Positions 8,510 through 15,000 of a stretch of DNA of 15,000 bases are shown piece by piece. The notes beneath the pieces were generated by a model, which saw only the letters and a program-made list of their open reading frames with translations, had not been told where the DNA came from and ran no database searches. The stretch's first letter is position 1. Every line of letters begins with the position of its first letter. The DNA comes from Conus ventricosus (taxonomy: Eukaryota > Mollusca > Gastropoda > Neogastropoda > Conidae): positions 20,574,696-20,589,695 of the forward strand of contig CM031622.1 in the NCBI GenBank assembly GCA_018398815.1. Direction: 5' to 3'. The translations under genes and the position numbers were made by a program.

Positions 8510-9442
8510 AGGAACAAGACAATTCCATCACACAGTCTTCAATACCATCATGGAAAGAAATCCATCCCCAAAATCAGAGTCACCTTTCCTGACTTTCTAA
8601 AAAAGGGGCACACAATCAGAACTGAGAAAAGCATCAACCCTTGACTACAAAAGAGCAAACATACCCCAAAGACTCTGGACACATGCATACACAGAGGCTC
8701 ACAGAAGAGGCTCCCAAACGGAGGTGAGGAATTTTCTGAACTAATGGATGGAACTCTTGTCCGACAAGCCATCCCAACTGGCAATTCTCCACAATCTTCA
8801 AGGTTGAGGCGAGGTACCACATCAGCAGCCAGAATACTGTATGAAGTAAGGGCCATACATACCAAAGTCGTCATCTTATCCGATGCTTTATCAGTACAGC
8901 GGGCTGTTAAAAAAACTCAACTCCCTCGTCTCTGTCCCCCTGGCCATTCTGCAGCAGGCCACTGAAACACCGTCATCCAGTGGTTTACCCTCACACTGCA
9001 ATATAAAATGGTAATGAGAAGCTGACCAATTGGCAAAGGAAAAGGACAGCAGCCCCAACTGGAGCAGACGTCTCCTTTGAAGAAACCAAAAGTATTGTCA
9101 AGGAGAAGCAAAAAAAAAGATGCCTTGAACACACCCAGACTTCAACAAGAAGGATGCATACTACCTGCTGCCCAGATCAGACCAAGTGAGCATTGTGAGA
9201 CTGAGGACAGGCACCCCCAGACTGACACATCACATTTTGACAAAATTCCACAATGGCGAGTCTTCAAGTTGCCCATGCGGTGCAGCCCCCAATTACATGG
9301 AACACTACCTGCAGGACTGTCCCACACATGAAAACTAAGAGCAGAGACCTGGCCTGCCAACACACCGACGAGGGAAAAGCTTTATGGATCACGGGGGGGC
9401 CTCTGGGTTCCTGTCTGAGTGAACGAAGAAGGAGAAGAAGAT
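8510..9442 (+). mobile_element. 3' part of a third non-LTR retrotransposon: RNase H and C-terminal domain
   Basis: Plus-strand peptides, in several frames, follow the C-terminal order of an RNase H-bearing LINE. IRVTFPDFLKKGH (about 8575-8615) comes first, then ASTLDYKRANIPQRLWTHAY (about 8631-8690) and MDGTLVRQAIPTG (8744-8782). FSTIFKVEA, HTKVVILSDALSV (about 8858-8896), DVSFEETKSIVKEKQKK (about 9068-9115) and YYLLPRSDQVSIVRLRTG (about 9159-9212) follow, and CPCG is at 9270-9281. RNase H would remove the RNA strand during integration. The first catalytic Asp (usually TDGS) is changed, since the copy reads TEAH. The LSDALS Asp is kept. A base appears lost before the DQLAK motif. The end GAACGAAGAAGGAGAAGAAG (about 9421-9440) looks like the GAA-type 3' tail. 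The 5' end is truncated beside the GTT run. Confidence 0.88.
9129..9338 (+). pseudogene. C-terminal Cys/His domain of the RNase H LINE, longest intact frame
   Basis: This frame stays open for about 69 codons. It starts with a HPDFNKKDAYYLLPRS-type segment, continues through VSIVRLRTG and LTHHILTKFHNGESS, and ends with C-P-C-G (9270-9281), H (9303-9305) and C-P-T-H (from 9318) before a stop. The C-x-C, H, C spacing is the short zinc-knuckle-like end that is characteristic of the C-terminus of this retrotransposon family. There is no start codon, since it is an internal piece of a longer lost reading frame. Compared with family members I recall, the protein would continue for some tens of residues, so it is prematurely stopped. 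Confidence 0.75.
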
Positions 9443-9867
9443 CAATAAGCCTAATCACTTTTAAAATGGCTGCAGTAAGTTAGAATACTAATTTTTTAAG
9501 GGGTCCAAAATGTCTCATCCCTTTTCAATTTGTTTCATATCTCTAATACCTCAGAAAATAGTGTGCTTTTGCGATCAGTGTAAATGTATATTCATTCTTT
9601 TTTTGTGCTGTAAAACGAGAATCATTTTGATGTTTTGTTGATTTTTTGTTTTCAATATCATAAATCAAACTCTTCTGCCAGACCTCCCTTTCCTGCGTTA
9701 TTGATTTTTAATGCAAGTGTCGAACGGTCCTTTGTCGTTTGTAAAGCTTTCATCTTTTCAGGTTTTGTTGTTTTGTTTTGTTTTCCGGCAAGATCACTAA
9801 TTTTTGATGACAAAATCAATTACATTTATCCATGAACGTGCACGCAGTGTCGCAGAAATTGCGCTTC
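9443..9867. other. No gene recognised
   Basis: This is AT-rich sequence after the LINE tail. A 66-codon plus-strand frame (9635-9835) is hydrophobic by composition only and has no motif. TGTTTTGTTTTG-type runs are present near 9767. No RNA gene or regulatory structure could be supported. Confidence 0.45.
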
Positions 9868-9978
9868 CTTTCTTTTTTTTTTCTTTTCTTTCTTTCCTTT
9901 ATTGTTGTTAATGCTTTGGGTTTGTTGTTTTGTTGTTGTTGTTGTTGTTGTTGTTTTTTGTTGTTGTTTTTGTTGTTA
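9868..9978. repeat. CTTT-rich pyrimidine run followed by (GTT)n
   Basis: A run of T and C only (about 9868-9901) is followed after a short spacer by a GTT-rich tract (9922-9978) of eight or more consecutive units with T-rich breaks. It ends in GTTGTTAGT, the same word that ends the GTT tract near 5937. Confidence 0.9.
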
Positions 9979-10214
9979 GTTTGCGTATGCAACTAGCGCA
10001 AATCTATGACGAGGCTGCATGACGTTTTGAACTGGAAATCCTCTCCCAGAATTGCAGCTTCAGTTTTTTTTGGAACCAAAAACAAATTCCGCAGAATGTT
10101 AAATGGACTGGTCAGCAGGGAAAGGACTGCAAATTCCCGACCACACTTGTTGATGGGAAGAATGTAGTGGCTTCATTGCTTGTCCCCTCTTTATGTGCTG
10201 GTGTAACAGCTCAT
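9979..10214. other. Short unique stretch, no gene recognised
   Basis: This is non-repetitive sequence containing a small perfect inverted repeat, TTTTTGG and CCAAAAA around AA (10067-10082). A minus-strand frame of 95 codons starts in the following repeat and reaches here without any recognisable domain. Confidence 0.4.
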
Positions 10215-10440
10215 ACAACAAGACCGTGTAAAGCAACACAATGCAACGGGGGCAAATGCTATACAATACAATATACAGAACAGACCGCACTAAAAGCACA
10301 TCATAATACGACACCACACAACGCAACGCAATACAATACAAAGAAGACGTATATATTCCAAAATAACACACTGGAATACAACACAAGACGAACGCAATGC
10401 ATCAACACAATATAAGGCAAGACAGTGCAAAGGGTATCCA
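10215..10440. repeat. Degenerate pentanucleotide-type repeat (ACAAT/ACAAC-like)
   Basis: Plus-strand sequence is dominated by variants of the words ACAAT, GCAAC and ACACA. The clearest runs are TATACAATACAATATACA (from 10260) and ACGCAACGCAATACAATACA (from 10320). G and T are under-represented. The register is often lost, so this is an old, mutated simple repeat. Confidence 0.6.
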
Positions 10441-10488
10441 ACATTATCCAAAACAGTGCAAGGGTCATAGAGGAATTCCTTTTCCCGG

Positions 10489-10515
10489 CCCCCCCCCCCC
10501 CCCCCCCCCCCCCCC
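10489..10515. repeat. C27 homopolymer
   Basis: There are twenty-seven consecutive C residues, preceded by TTTTCCCGG. True length is likely uncertain, as such runs are hard to sequence. Confidence 0.9.
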
Positions 10516-10569
10516 TTGGGTGCAGGTCATCAGGATTCTGGGCCGCCGCTCTTCTTTTTAAACGATAAG

Positions 10570-10736
10570 TGGAAGCCATCTGCGTGCGTGGCGTGCGTGG
10601 TGTGTGTGTGTGTGTGTGTGTGTGTTTTGTGTTTTGGGGTGTGTTGTGTGGTGTGTGTGTGTGTGTGTGGGGCTTCTCTGGGGCCTTTTTCCCTCCCCCA
10701 GCCTCTCTCCCCTCACACAACACCCCAAAAAAACCA

Positions 10737-10768
<32 letters not shown>

Positions 10769-10975
10769 CACACACCGCGAAAAACACACACCCCACCCCA
10801 CACACACACACACACACACCAAAACCCACACTTTCAATTAAGAAAGCAGACCACGCAAAACGCAGACGAAAACACACGCTCGCGTTTGCGCGCGCCCCCT
10901 CACACAAAACACACACACACACACCCCACAAAAAACACAAAACACACACACACACACACCACGCAACTCAGAGAA
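10570..10975. repeat. GT-rich block followed by CACG/CA-rich block (Z-DNA-prone)
   Basis: The left part (about 10598-10671) is GT repeats with GGGG breaks. After a C-rich spacer, a (GCAC)n or CACG tract of about eight units (10736-10768) leads into several CA tracts (to about 10960). A short TCGCGTTTGCGCGCGC stretch lies near 10879. Almost all of it is alternating purine-pyrimidine. The many overlapping open frames of 80-203 codons here consist of Val-Cys or Thr-His repeats and are not genes. Confidence 0.93.
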
Positions 10976-11020
10976 AAGAGAAGAGAGAGGAGAAGAGAGA
11001 GAGAGGGGGGGGGGGGGGGG
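10974..11020. repeat. GA-rich purine tract ending in G16
   Basis: A purine-only run of AGAGAAAAGAGAAGAGAGAGG type ends in sixteen G residues (11005-11020) followed by A6. A pure purine strand of this length can form triplex or quadruplex structures. Confidence 0.92.
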
Positions 11021-11289
11021 AAAAAACGAAACAACACGTTCCCACAAATCACCCAGACGCGCAAAGGCCATCTGCAAAAATTTCCCGTTTTTTTTCTGAG
11101 GGCCCAAACTAAAAAATCGAACTCGAACCCGTCAAAACCAAGAGCACCCGTAAAACAAAAACACAAACAAAAGGGAAAACCAGGGTTACTTTTTGGGGCC
11201 CCCAAAACCTTTTAAAATTCTCTGTTACACTAAAAGCTACCTGCTCCTGGCTTTTTGTCAAAAAGATAAAGCCAGTACTAAAACATTTT

Positions 11290-11620
11290 TCATCGCACAG
11301 CCCCAGCCCTTGCCCCAAACCCTAAAACCTGACTCTGAGGCAACCCTCATGCCACCCCCTTGACCCATACCACACCTGCCCTCTGAGGCAGATCCCCATT
11401 TCCAGCCCTTGACCCATACCACACCTACTCTGGGGCGGGCCTCATGCCGGGCCCTTGACCCATCCAACCTGACTCCGAGGCAGACCAGTCCACCCTTACC
11501 CATACCATACCTGACCTAAAGGCAGATCTCATGTCCACCCTTGACCCATACCATCCCCTGACTCGAGGCAGATCCATGTCCACCCTTGCCCCAATACCAC
11601 CCCCGACCTGGTCAGATCTC
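11290..11620. repeat. Tandem array, about 7 copies of a 41-50 bp GC-rich unit
   Basis: The landmark CCCTTGACCCATACCA and its variants begins (at TT) at 11310, 11360, 11409, 11455, 11496, 11541 and 11586, giving spacings of 50, 49, 46, 41, 45 and 45. The rest of the unit reads roughly CCTGACTCTGAGGCAGATC, then TCATGTCCA. Copies differ mostly by small insertions and deletions. Open frames across it on the minus strand show a repeating Gly, Val and Trp-rich peptide with no family match; the frames persist because the unit lacks stops, so I do not call a gene. Confidence 0.93.
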
Positions 11621-12164
11621 AAGTCCTTTTTTTTTCCCTGTGCGAGCACCACCCCACAGACCCTTCTTTTTTTTTTTCCGCCCGCCCTGCGGGATTTGCC
11701 CTTTCCCCAAAAATCCTAGTGCCCTACCAATGGGGGAAAAAAACAAAAGGGGGTCCCCCAATCTTGCTCTTTTTTGTTTGATTTTGCTCGCCCATGGAAA
11801 TTCCCCCAAATTTACTGACCCCAAAATTTCCAGGATAAAATCATCTTTTTCACATTCCAAAAAAAAAAAAAAAAGTTCACAGGGGCCAGGATGATTTTTA
11901 TCTGTTCCAAAATTGGTTTTTGCTAAAATGACCTTTCCTGTAACCCCGGGAAACCCCCCAAACCCGAATTTGAGTCACTCAAGGGAGACCAAACTTTTTT
12001 GGAAACCGTAGGATTTGTATCACGAAACTCCCCGCTCTCCTCACAATTTTTTTTTTTTTTTTCCTTTTCTTTTTTTTATTGGGGGCGGGGGGGGGGGGGC
12101 CTGATTTTTCCCCCGTGTAGGGGGAAAAGCATTAGTATGGACAGGTCATATATCATAAAACCCG
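11621..12164. other. Homopolymer-rich low-complexity stretch, no gene recognised
   Basis: T, C, G and A runs of 4-18 bases follow each other (T9 near 11627, T11 near 11667, A16 near 11859, T18 near 12045 and a long G run near 12087). A near-perfect inverted repeat pairs CAGGATAAAATCATC (11831-11845) with GATGATTTTTATCTG (11890-11904) around the A run. Open frames here are composition artefacts. The abundance of doubled and trebled letters suggests a noisy consensus. Confidence 0.6.
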
Positions 12165-12540
12165 CTTTTAAATTTTTTTCCCCTTGTTATACAAAAACAA
12201 TTTTAAATTTTTTTAAAAAAATCCTTTGTTTTTTTAGTTTGTTTCTCCTTGTGATATAAAAACAGTGGCCAAATTTTAAACAAATCTTTTCTTTTTTTTA
12301 AAATTTTTTTCTCCTGATGACACAAAATTGGGGAACGTTCTAAATAAATTTCCCTTTTTTTTATTTAGATTTGTTTCCCTTTTTTATGATATTAAAAATT
12401 TGCCCAACATCCCACATACATTTTTTTTGTTTATTTAGGTTTTTTCTCCTTTAAAATGAAAATAAAATTAAACCCCGCAAATTTTAAATGGAAAACTTTG
12501 TTTATTTTTGATTTTTTTTTTTCTTATGATGTTTCGTTCA
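12165..12540. repeat. Degenerate tandem array, 5-6 copies of a 64-76 bp AT-rich unit
   Basis: A shared theme of TTTGTTTATTTAG, then TTTCTCCTT, then TGATATAAAA and AAATTTTAAA recurs. The TTCTCC-like landmark falls at about 12180, 12245, 12309, 12375, 12444 and 12521. Copies are diverged, with homopolymer length differences, but the order of words is kept. It is not coding. Confidence 0.75.
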
Positions 12541-12629
12541 GAGTACAATTGTGCATTTTTTTTAAAAAAAAAACCCATCCCGCGTTAAGAATTTTTTAAA
12601 ATTAGATTTTGTTTTGATCTGCATGAGCC

Positions 12630-13645
12630 CAAAAAAAAAACACCTTTAAAAAAACAAAAAAAAAAACCCACTCAACAAAACAAGCACAGAGTCCCCAAAA
12701 AAAACATACAATTTAAAACAAACACAAAACTAAAAAAAAAAAAAAAACACACATTAAACAATAGAAACACACCTCAGCGAAAAAAGGGAGACACTCAACA
12801 AAGCAAAACGCATTAAAAAAACACAAAATTCAACAAAACAAAAACACAACTCAAAAAAACAAATACACACCAACCAAAAAAAACACACACTCAAAAAAAA
12901 CCCAAAAACACACACAAAAAAAAACAAACACAACACTCAACAAAACAAACCCTTACAATCAAAAAAAACATACAATTTAAAAAGAACAAACACATATTTT
13001 AAAAAAAACAAACACACACCACGAAAAAAACCAAAACATCAAAACAAAAACCAAAATTAAACAAAAAACAAAAACACACTTTAAAAAAGCAAACACACTT
13101 AAGCAAAACAAAAACTTTCAAAAAAATAAAAAAACAAAAACTCAACAAAACAAACACACACAAAAAAAAAACAAAAAACACACTAAAAAAAAACAAACAC
13201 ACACTAAAAAAAACAAACACACACTAAACAAAACAAACCACACAATCAAGAGAAACACACACCCAAACGAAATAAGCACACATTAAAAAAAAACATACGC
13301 TCAACCGAACAGAGACTAAACAAACAAACACACACCCCAACAAAACAAAAACCCCAAAAAACAAAACACACACTCAACAAAGCAAACACACACCAAAAAA
13401 AATAAACACAAACTCAACAAAACAAACACACTCACAGAAAAAAAAACACCATTAAACAAAAAACACACTCAACAAAGGGAAAAACACACTCAACAAAATA
13501 AACCAAAAATCAACAAAAAAAAACCACTCTACAGAAAAAAAACACACAAACGAAACCCAAAAACACACTAAACAAAACACAACCGAAAAATCAAAAAAAT
13601 AAAACTCAACAAAACAGACACTAAACAAAACAAACACACACTCGC
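12630..13645. repeat. About 1 kb A-rich, nearly G-free tandem array, 20 bp unit
   Basis: The plus strand is mainly A and C with few T and very few G. A 20 bp unit, ACACTCAACAAAACAAACAC and variants such as ACACTAAAAAAAACAAACAC, is plain between about 13140 and 13500, where adjacent copies stay in register. It is looser towards both ends. By length the array could hold about fifty units. Minus-strand open frames over it encode Phe, Val and Cys-rich repeats and are by-products of the absence of stops on that strand. Confidence 0.9.
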
Positions 13646-14227
13646 AGACTCTGTCTTTATTAACCGTAGTAAATATGTCAGAATCTGTGTTGCTGTTTGC
13701 CTGTTTTTTTGTATGGGATAGAGAATGCAGTAATGGATTGAACATGGCAGACAGAGGGTTTGTAGGTTCATGAACAAAGGGACAGCAGCCAGTCAAAGAG
13801 AAGGTCAAGGGTAACAGGATAGAGTTGCTTCCCATTTAATAGCTTCTAGAACTCCAGAAACGCGCATTTCCAGAAAAATCTATGAGCTAGATGACAGAAA
13901 TCGGGTCGCAGAGCCAGTAACACAGTGCTGGAGATCAGTCGACCTCATGAGGGTGGAACTGCCAAAATTTTCATTTTGTAGTGCTGCTTCTGTGTCGGAA
14001 TTTCATCATCCATTTAACATCCCCATTCAAACATTAATAATATTGATGAAAGCCTCAAATCCAAGGAATACAAAAAATGGAGTATGCCACTTTTGTTGAT
14101 TTGATATCAGATCAAATCATTGTCAGTGACGACCAGTCTCCGGAATTCCGTGATGCGCGAACGTGTTCTTCATTCGTCCCACAATAGATGCAGATGTGAT
14201 CTGTGCAAGATAAGCGATTCCAAGATA
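13646..14227. other. Unique sequence, no gene recognised
   Basis: This is normal-complexity DNA between the A-rich array and the SINE. A minus-strand frame of 127 codons (13452-13835) has about 60 non-repetitive residues at its start, including LPLTFSLTGCCPFVHEP, before running into the A-rich array. I do not recognise the sequence, and no other feature supports it as a gene. It could be a piece of an unknown dispersed repeat. Confidence 0.4.
14097..14119. repeat. Perfect 9 bp inverted repeat
   Basis: TGATTTGAT and ATCAAATCA flank a 5-base centre (ATCAG). Outside these arms the match stops. It could be an operator-like palindrome or chance; nothing nearby indicates a function. Confidence 0.85.
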
Positions 14228-14311
14228 CCTTGAGTGATAATAATGAATAATAATAATAGTAAATAATGATAATAAATAATAATAGTAATAATAATAATAA
14301 ATGAATACTTA

Positions 14312-14354
14312 TAAAGCGCCTATTCTCGCTAGAGACCAGTCTCTAAGCGCTTTA
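14312..14354. repeat. Nested palindrome in the SINE tail
   Basis: Outer arms TAAAGCGC (14312-14319) and GCGCTTTA (14347-14354) are perfect complements. Inner arms TAGAGAC (14330-14336) and GTCTCTA (14339-14345) are also perfect, around CA. Together they would fold as one long hairpin with an asymmetric 10-versus-1 base internal loop. Confidence 0.92.
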
Positions 14355-14735
14355 CAATCCACACACGTTTACACAACGGGCTGCCTACCTGGGTAATGCT
14401 GACTGAAGAGCTGCCAGCTGGCGCTTCATTCAGTCGTTTCCCGTGTCCATCCAGTCAACATCGTTCAATATCGTTCGCTCAATTTCCTTACTTCCTTCAT
14501 TCTTTCCATCTCTCACGCAGGTGCATGCCATGGTGTAACGTGTCATCCATACCAACGGCCAAACTGGCCTACTCTTCCGAAAGTTGGTGATGGATTTACG
14601 TGTGTGCAAGATGTTATGCGTGCGTTGTTCAAACACGGAACCTCGGTTTAAGTCCTCATTCGAAGGACTGTATGAGAAATGGAGTCAAACCAATGTTAAC
14701 TCCGAGAGAAAAATCCCCCTGTACCGAAACGGCCC

Positions 14736-14803
14736 GGCGGAGATTCGAACCCGCAACCCCAAATCACGAGTCCGGCGCTCTACCAACTGAGCTATTCCGG
14801 CTC
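14736..14803 (-). pseudogene. tRNA-Thr(CGT)-like head of the SINE
   Basis: The minus strand reads GCCGGAA, TA, then the D arm GCTC-AGTTGGTA-GAGC with a good A box. The anticodon stem is CCGGA with TTTGG (two G-T pairs). The loop is CTCGTGA, giving anticodon CGT (14768-14766), which would read ACG (Thr). The T arm is GCGGG-TTCGAAT-CTCCGC, which needs a bulged T. The 3' acceptor strand (CGGGCCG) does not pair with the 5' strand. The lost acceptor stem and the body attached behind it mark a SINE head rather than a working tRNA gene. Confidence 0.75.
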
Positions 14804-15000
14804 TGATAGTCAACAAGTATCAGGTACTGTTTGCCAAGGTACTCGCAGATGACAGCAGCAACTTCTGGAAAGCTCGCTCTGCTAGAGGATTGTTTTTGAG
14901 TGGTTTTTTTTTTTTGTTTGTTTGTTGTTTGTTTTTTGTTTGGTTTTTGTTTGTTTTTTTTTGTTTGTTTTTTGTTTTTTTTTTTTTTTTTTGCTTTTTG
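14804..15000. repeat. Short unique flank, then T-rich (GTTT)n tract to the window edge
   Basis: About 90 bases of unremarkable sequence precede a T- and G-only tract from about 14898. The tract has GTTTGTTTGTTG-type units and a T18 run, interrupted once by C near the right edge. On the minus strand this is an A-rich tract and could be the poly-A end of an element lying beyond the window. Confidence 0.85.

Larger units (their letters stand above)
14228..14803 (-). mobile_element. Composite tRNA-derived SINE, apparently full length
   Basis: Read on the minus strand it has a tRNA-like head (14803 to about 14736). A central block follows, carrying TCCTTCGAATGAGGAC, TTAAACCGAGG and, further on, ACTTTCGGAAGAGTAGGCC. 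A linker leads to GGTAGGCAGCCCGTTGTG, then a nested palindrome (14354-14312), and the element ends in an ATT-rich tail (about 14305-14228). Head, body, structured tail and simple-repeat end is the expected SINE order, with transcription by RNA polymerase III and mobilisation by a LINE partner. From memory, the central block and the GCGC-palindrome tail occur widely in gastropod genomes; that is unverified. A short possible target duplication, TGATA, occurs at both ends. Open frames over it are incidental. Confidence 0.75.

Noticed and set aside
10301..11215. Many overlapping open frames of 80-203 codons on both strands
   Set aside because: They translate GT, CA and CACG repeats into Val-Cys, Thr-His or Ala-Arg runs. 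Absence of stops is a composition effect.
11316..11330. Telomere-like CCCTAAAACC
   Set aside because: It is a single occurrence, and it forms part of the first minisatellite copy.
11258..11652. Gly, Val and Trp-rich repeated peptide on the minus strand
   Set aside because: It tracks the 41-50 bp minisatellite and changes frame as the period drifts, so it is not a conserved coding repeat.
12754..13835. Phe, Val and Cys-rich minus-strand frames of up to 127 codons that look like membrane proteins
   Set aside because: The hydrophobicity comes from reading an A-rich 20 bp array in antisense. The repeat explains the pattern.
14736..14803. Functional tRNA-Thr gene
   Set aside because: The 3' acceptor strand does not pair with the 5' strand and the T arm needs a bulge. 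It continues into a SINE body.

Overview
The window looks like a gene-poor intergenic or intronic stretch of a repeat-rich animal genome. The best guess is a marine gastropod or another mollusc. This rests on three decayed non-LTR retrotransposons of invertebrate type, two tRNA-headed SINE-like elements (one with a central block and a GCGC-palindrome tail that I recall from molluscan genomes), and abundant GT, GTT, ATT and CA microsatellites. No bacterial gene structure and no intact host gene could be supported. The organism call comes from memory of repeat families, not from a search.

Layout. Positions 1 to about 2600 (minus strand) hold a degenerate endonuclease plus reverse-transcriptase LINE that runs off the left edge. 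A GT microsatellite (2974-3031) and a strongly strand-biased C-rich tract (about 3182-3670) follow. Next come a short hammerhead-ribozyme-like motif (3802-3836) and four tandem copies of a 73-75 bp unit, each carrying a small hairpin (3969-4272). A tRNA-related SINE-like element lies on the minus strand at about 4920-5160. After mostly unremarkable AT-rich DNA, a 5'-truncated RT fragment (7157-8112, minus) and the RNase H plus C-terminal end of a different LINE (about 8510-9442, plus) point away from each other, with a GTT microsatellite between them.

From about 10200 to 13645 nearly everything is low-complexity or tandem DNA. In order there are a degenerate 5-bp-type repeat, C27, GT and CACG/CA tracts, a GA tract with G16, seven copies of a 41-50 bp unit, five or six copies of a 64-76 bp AT-rich unit, and about 1 kb of a 20 bp A-rich, nearly G-free unit. 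Irregular homopolymers in this part suggest that consensus quality may be poor. The right end (14228-14803, minus) is an apparently complete composite SINE: a tRNA-Thr(CGT)-like head, a central domain, a nested palindromic tail and an ATT-rich end. A T-rich tract closes the window.

The coding remnants do not form a pathway. They are independent dead retrotransposon insertions, and every recognisable domain carries stops, frameshifts or lost catalytic residues. I found no convincing new functional system. The most interesting items are the ribozyme-like motif beside the hairpin-bearing tandem array, the composite SINE, and the clustered run of unrelated tandem arrays.
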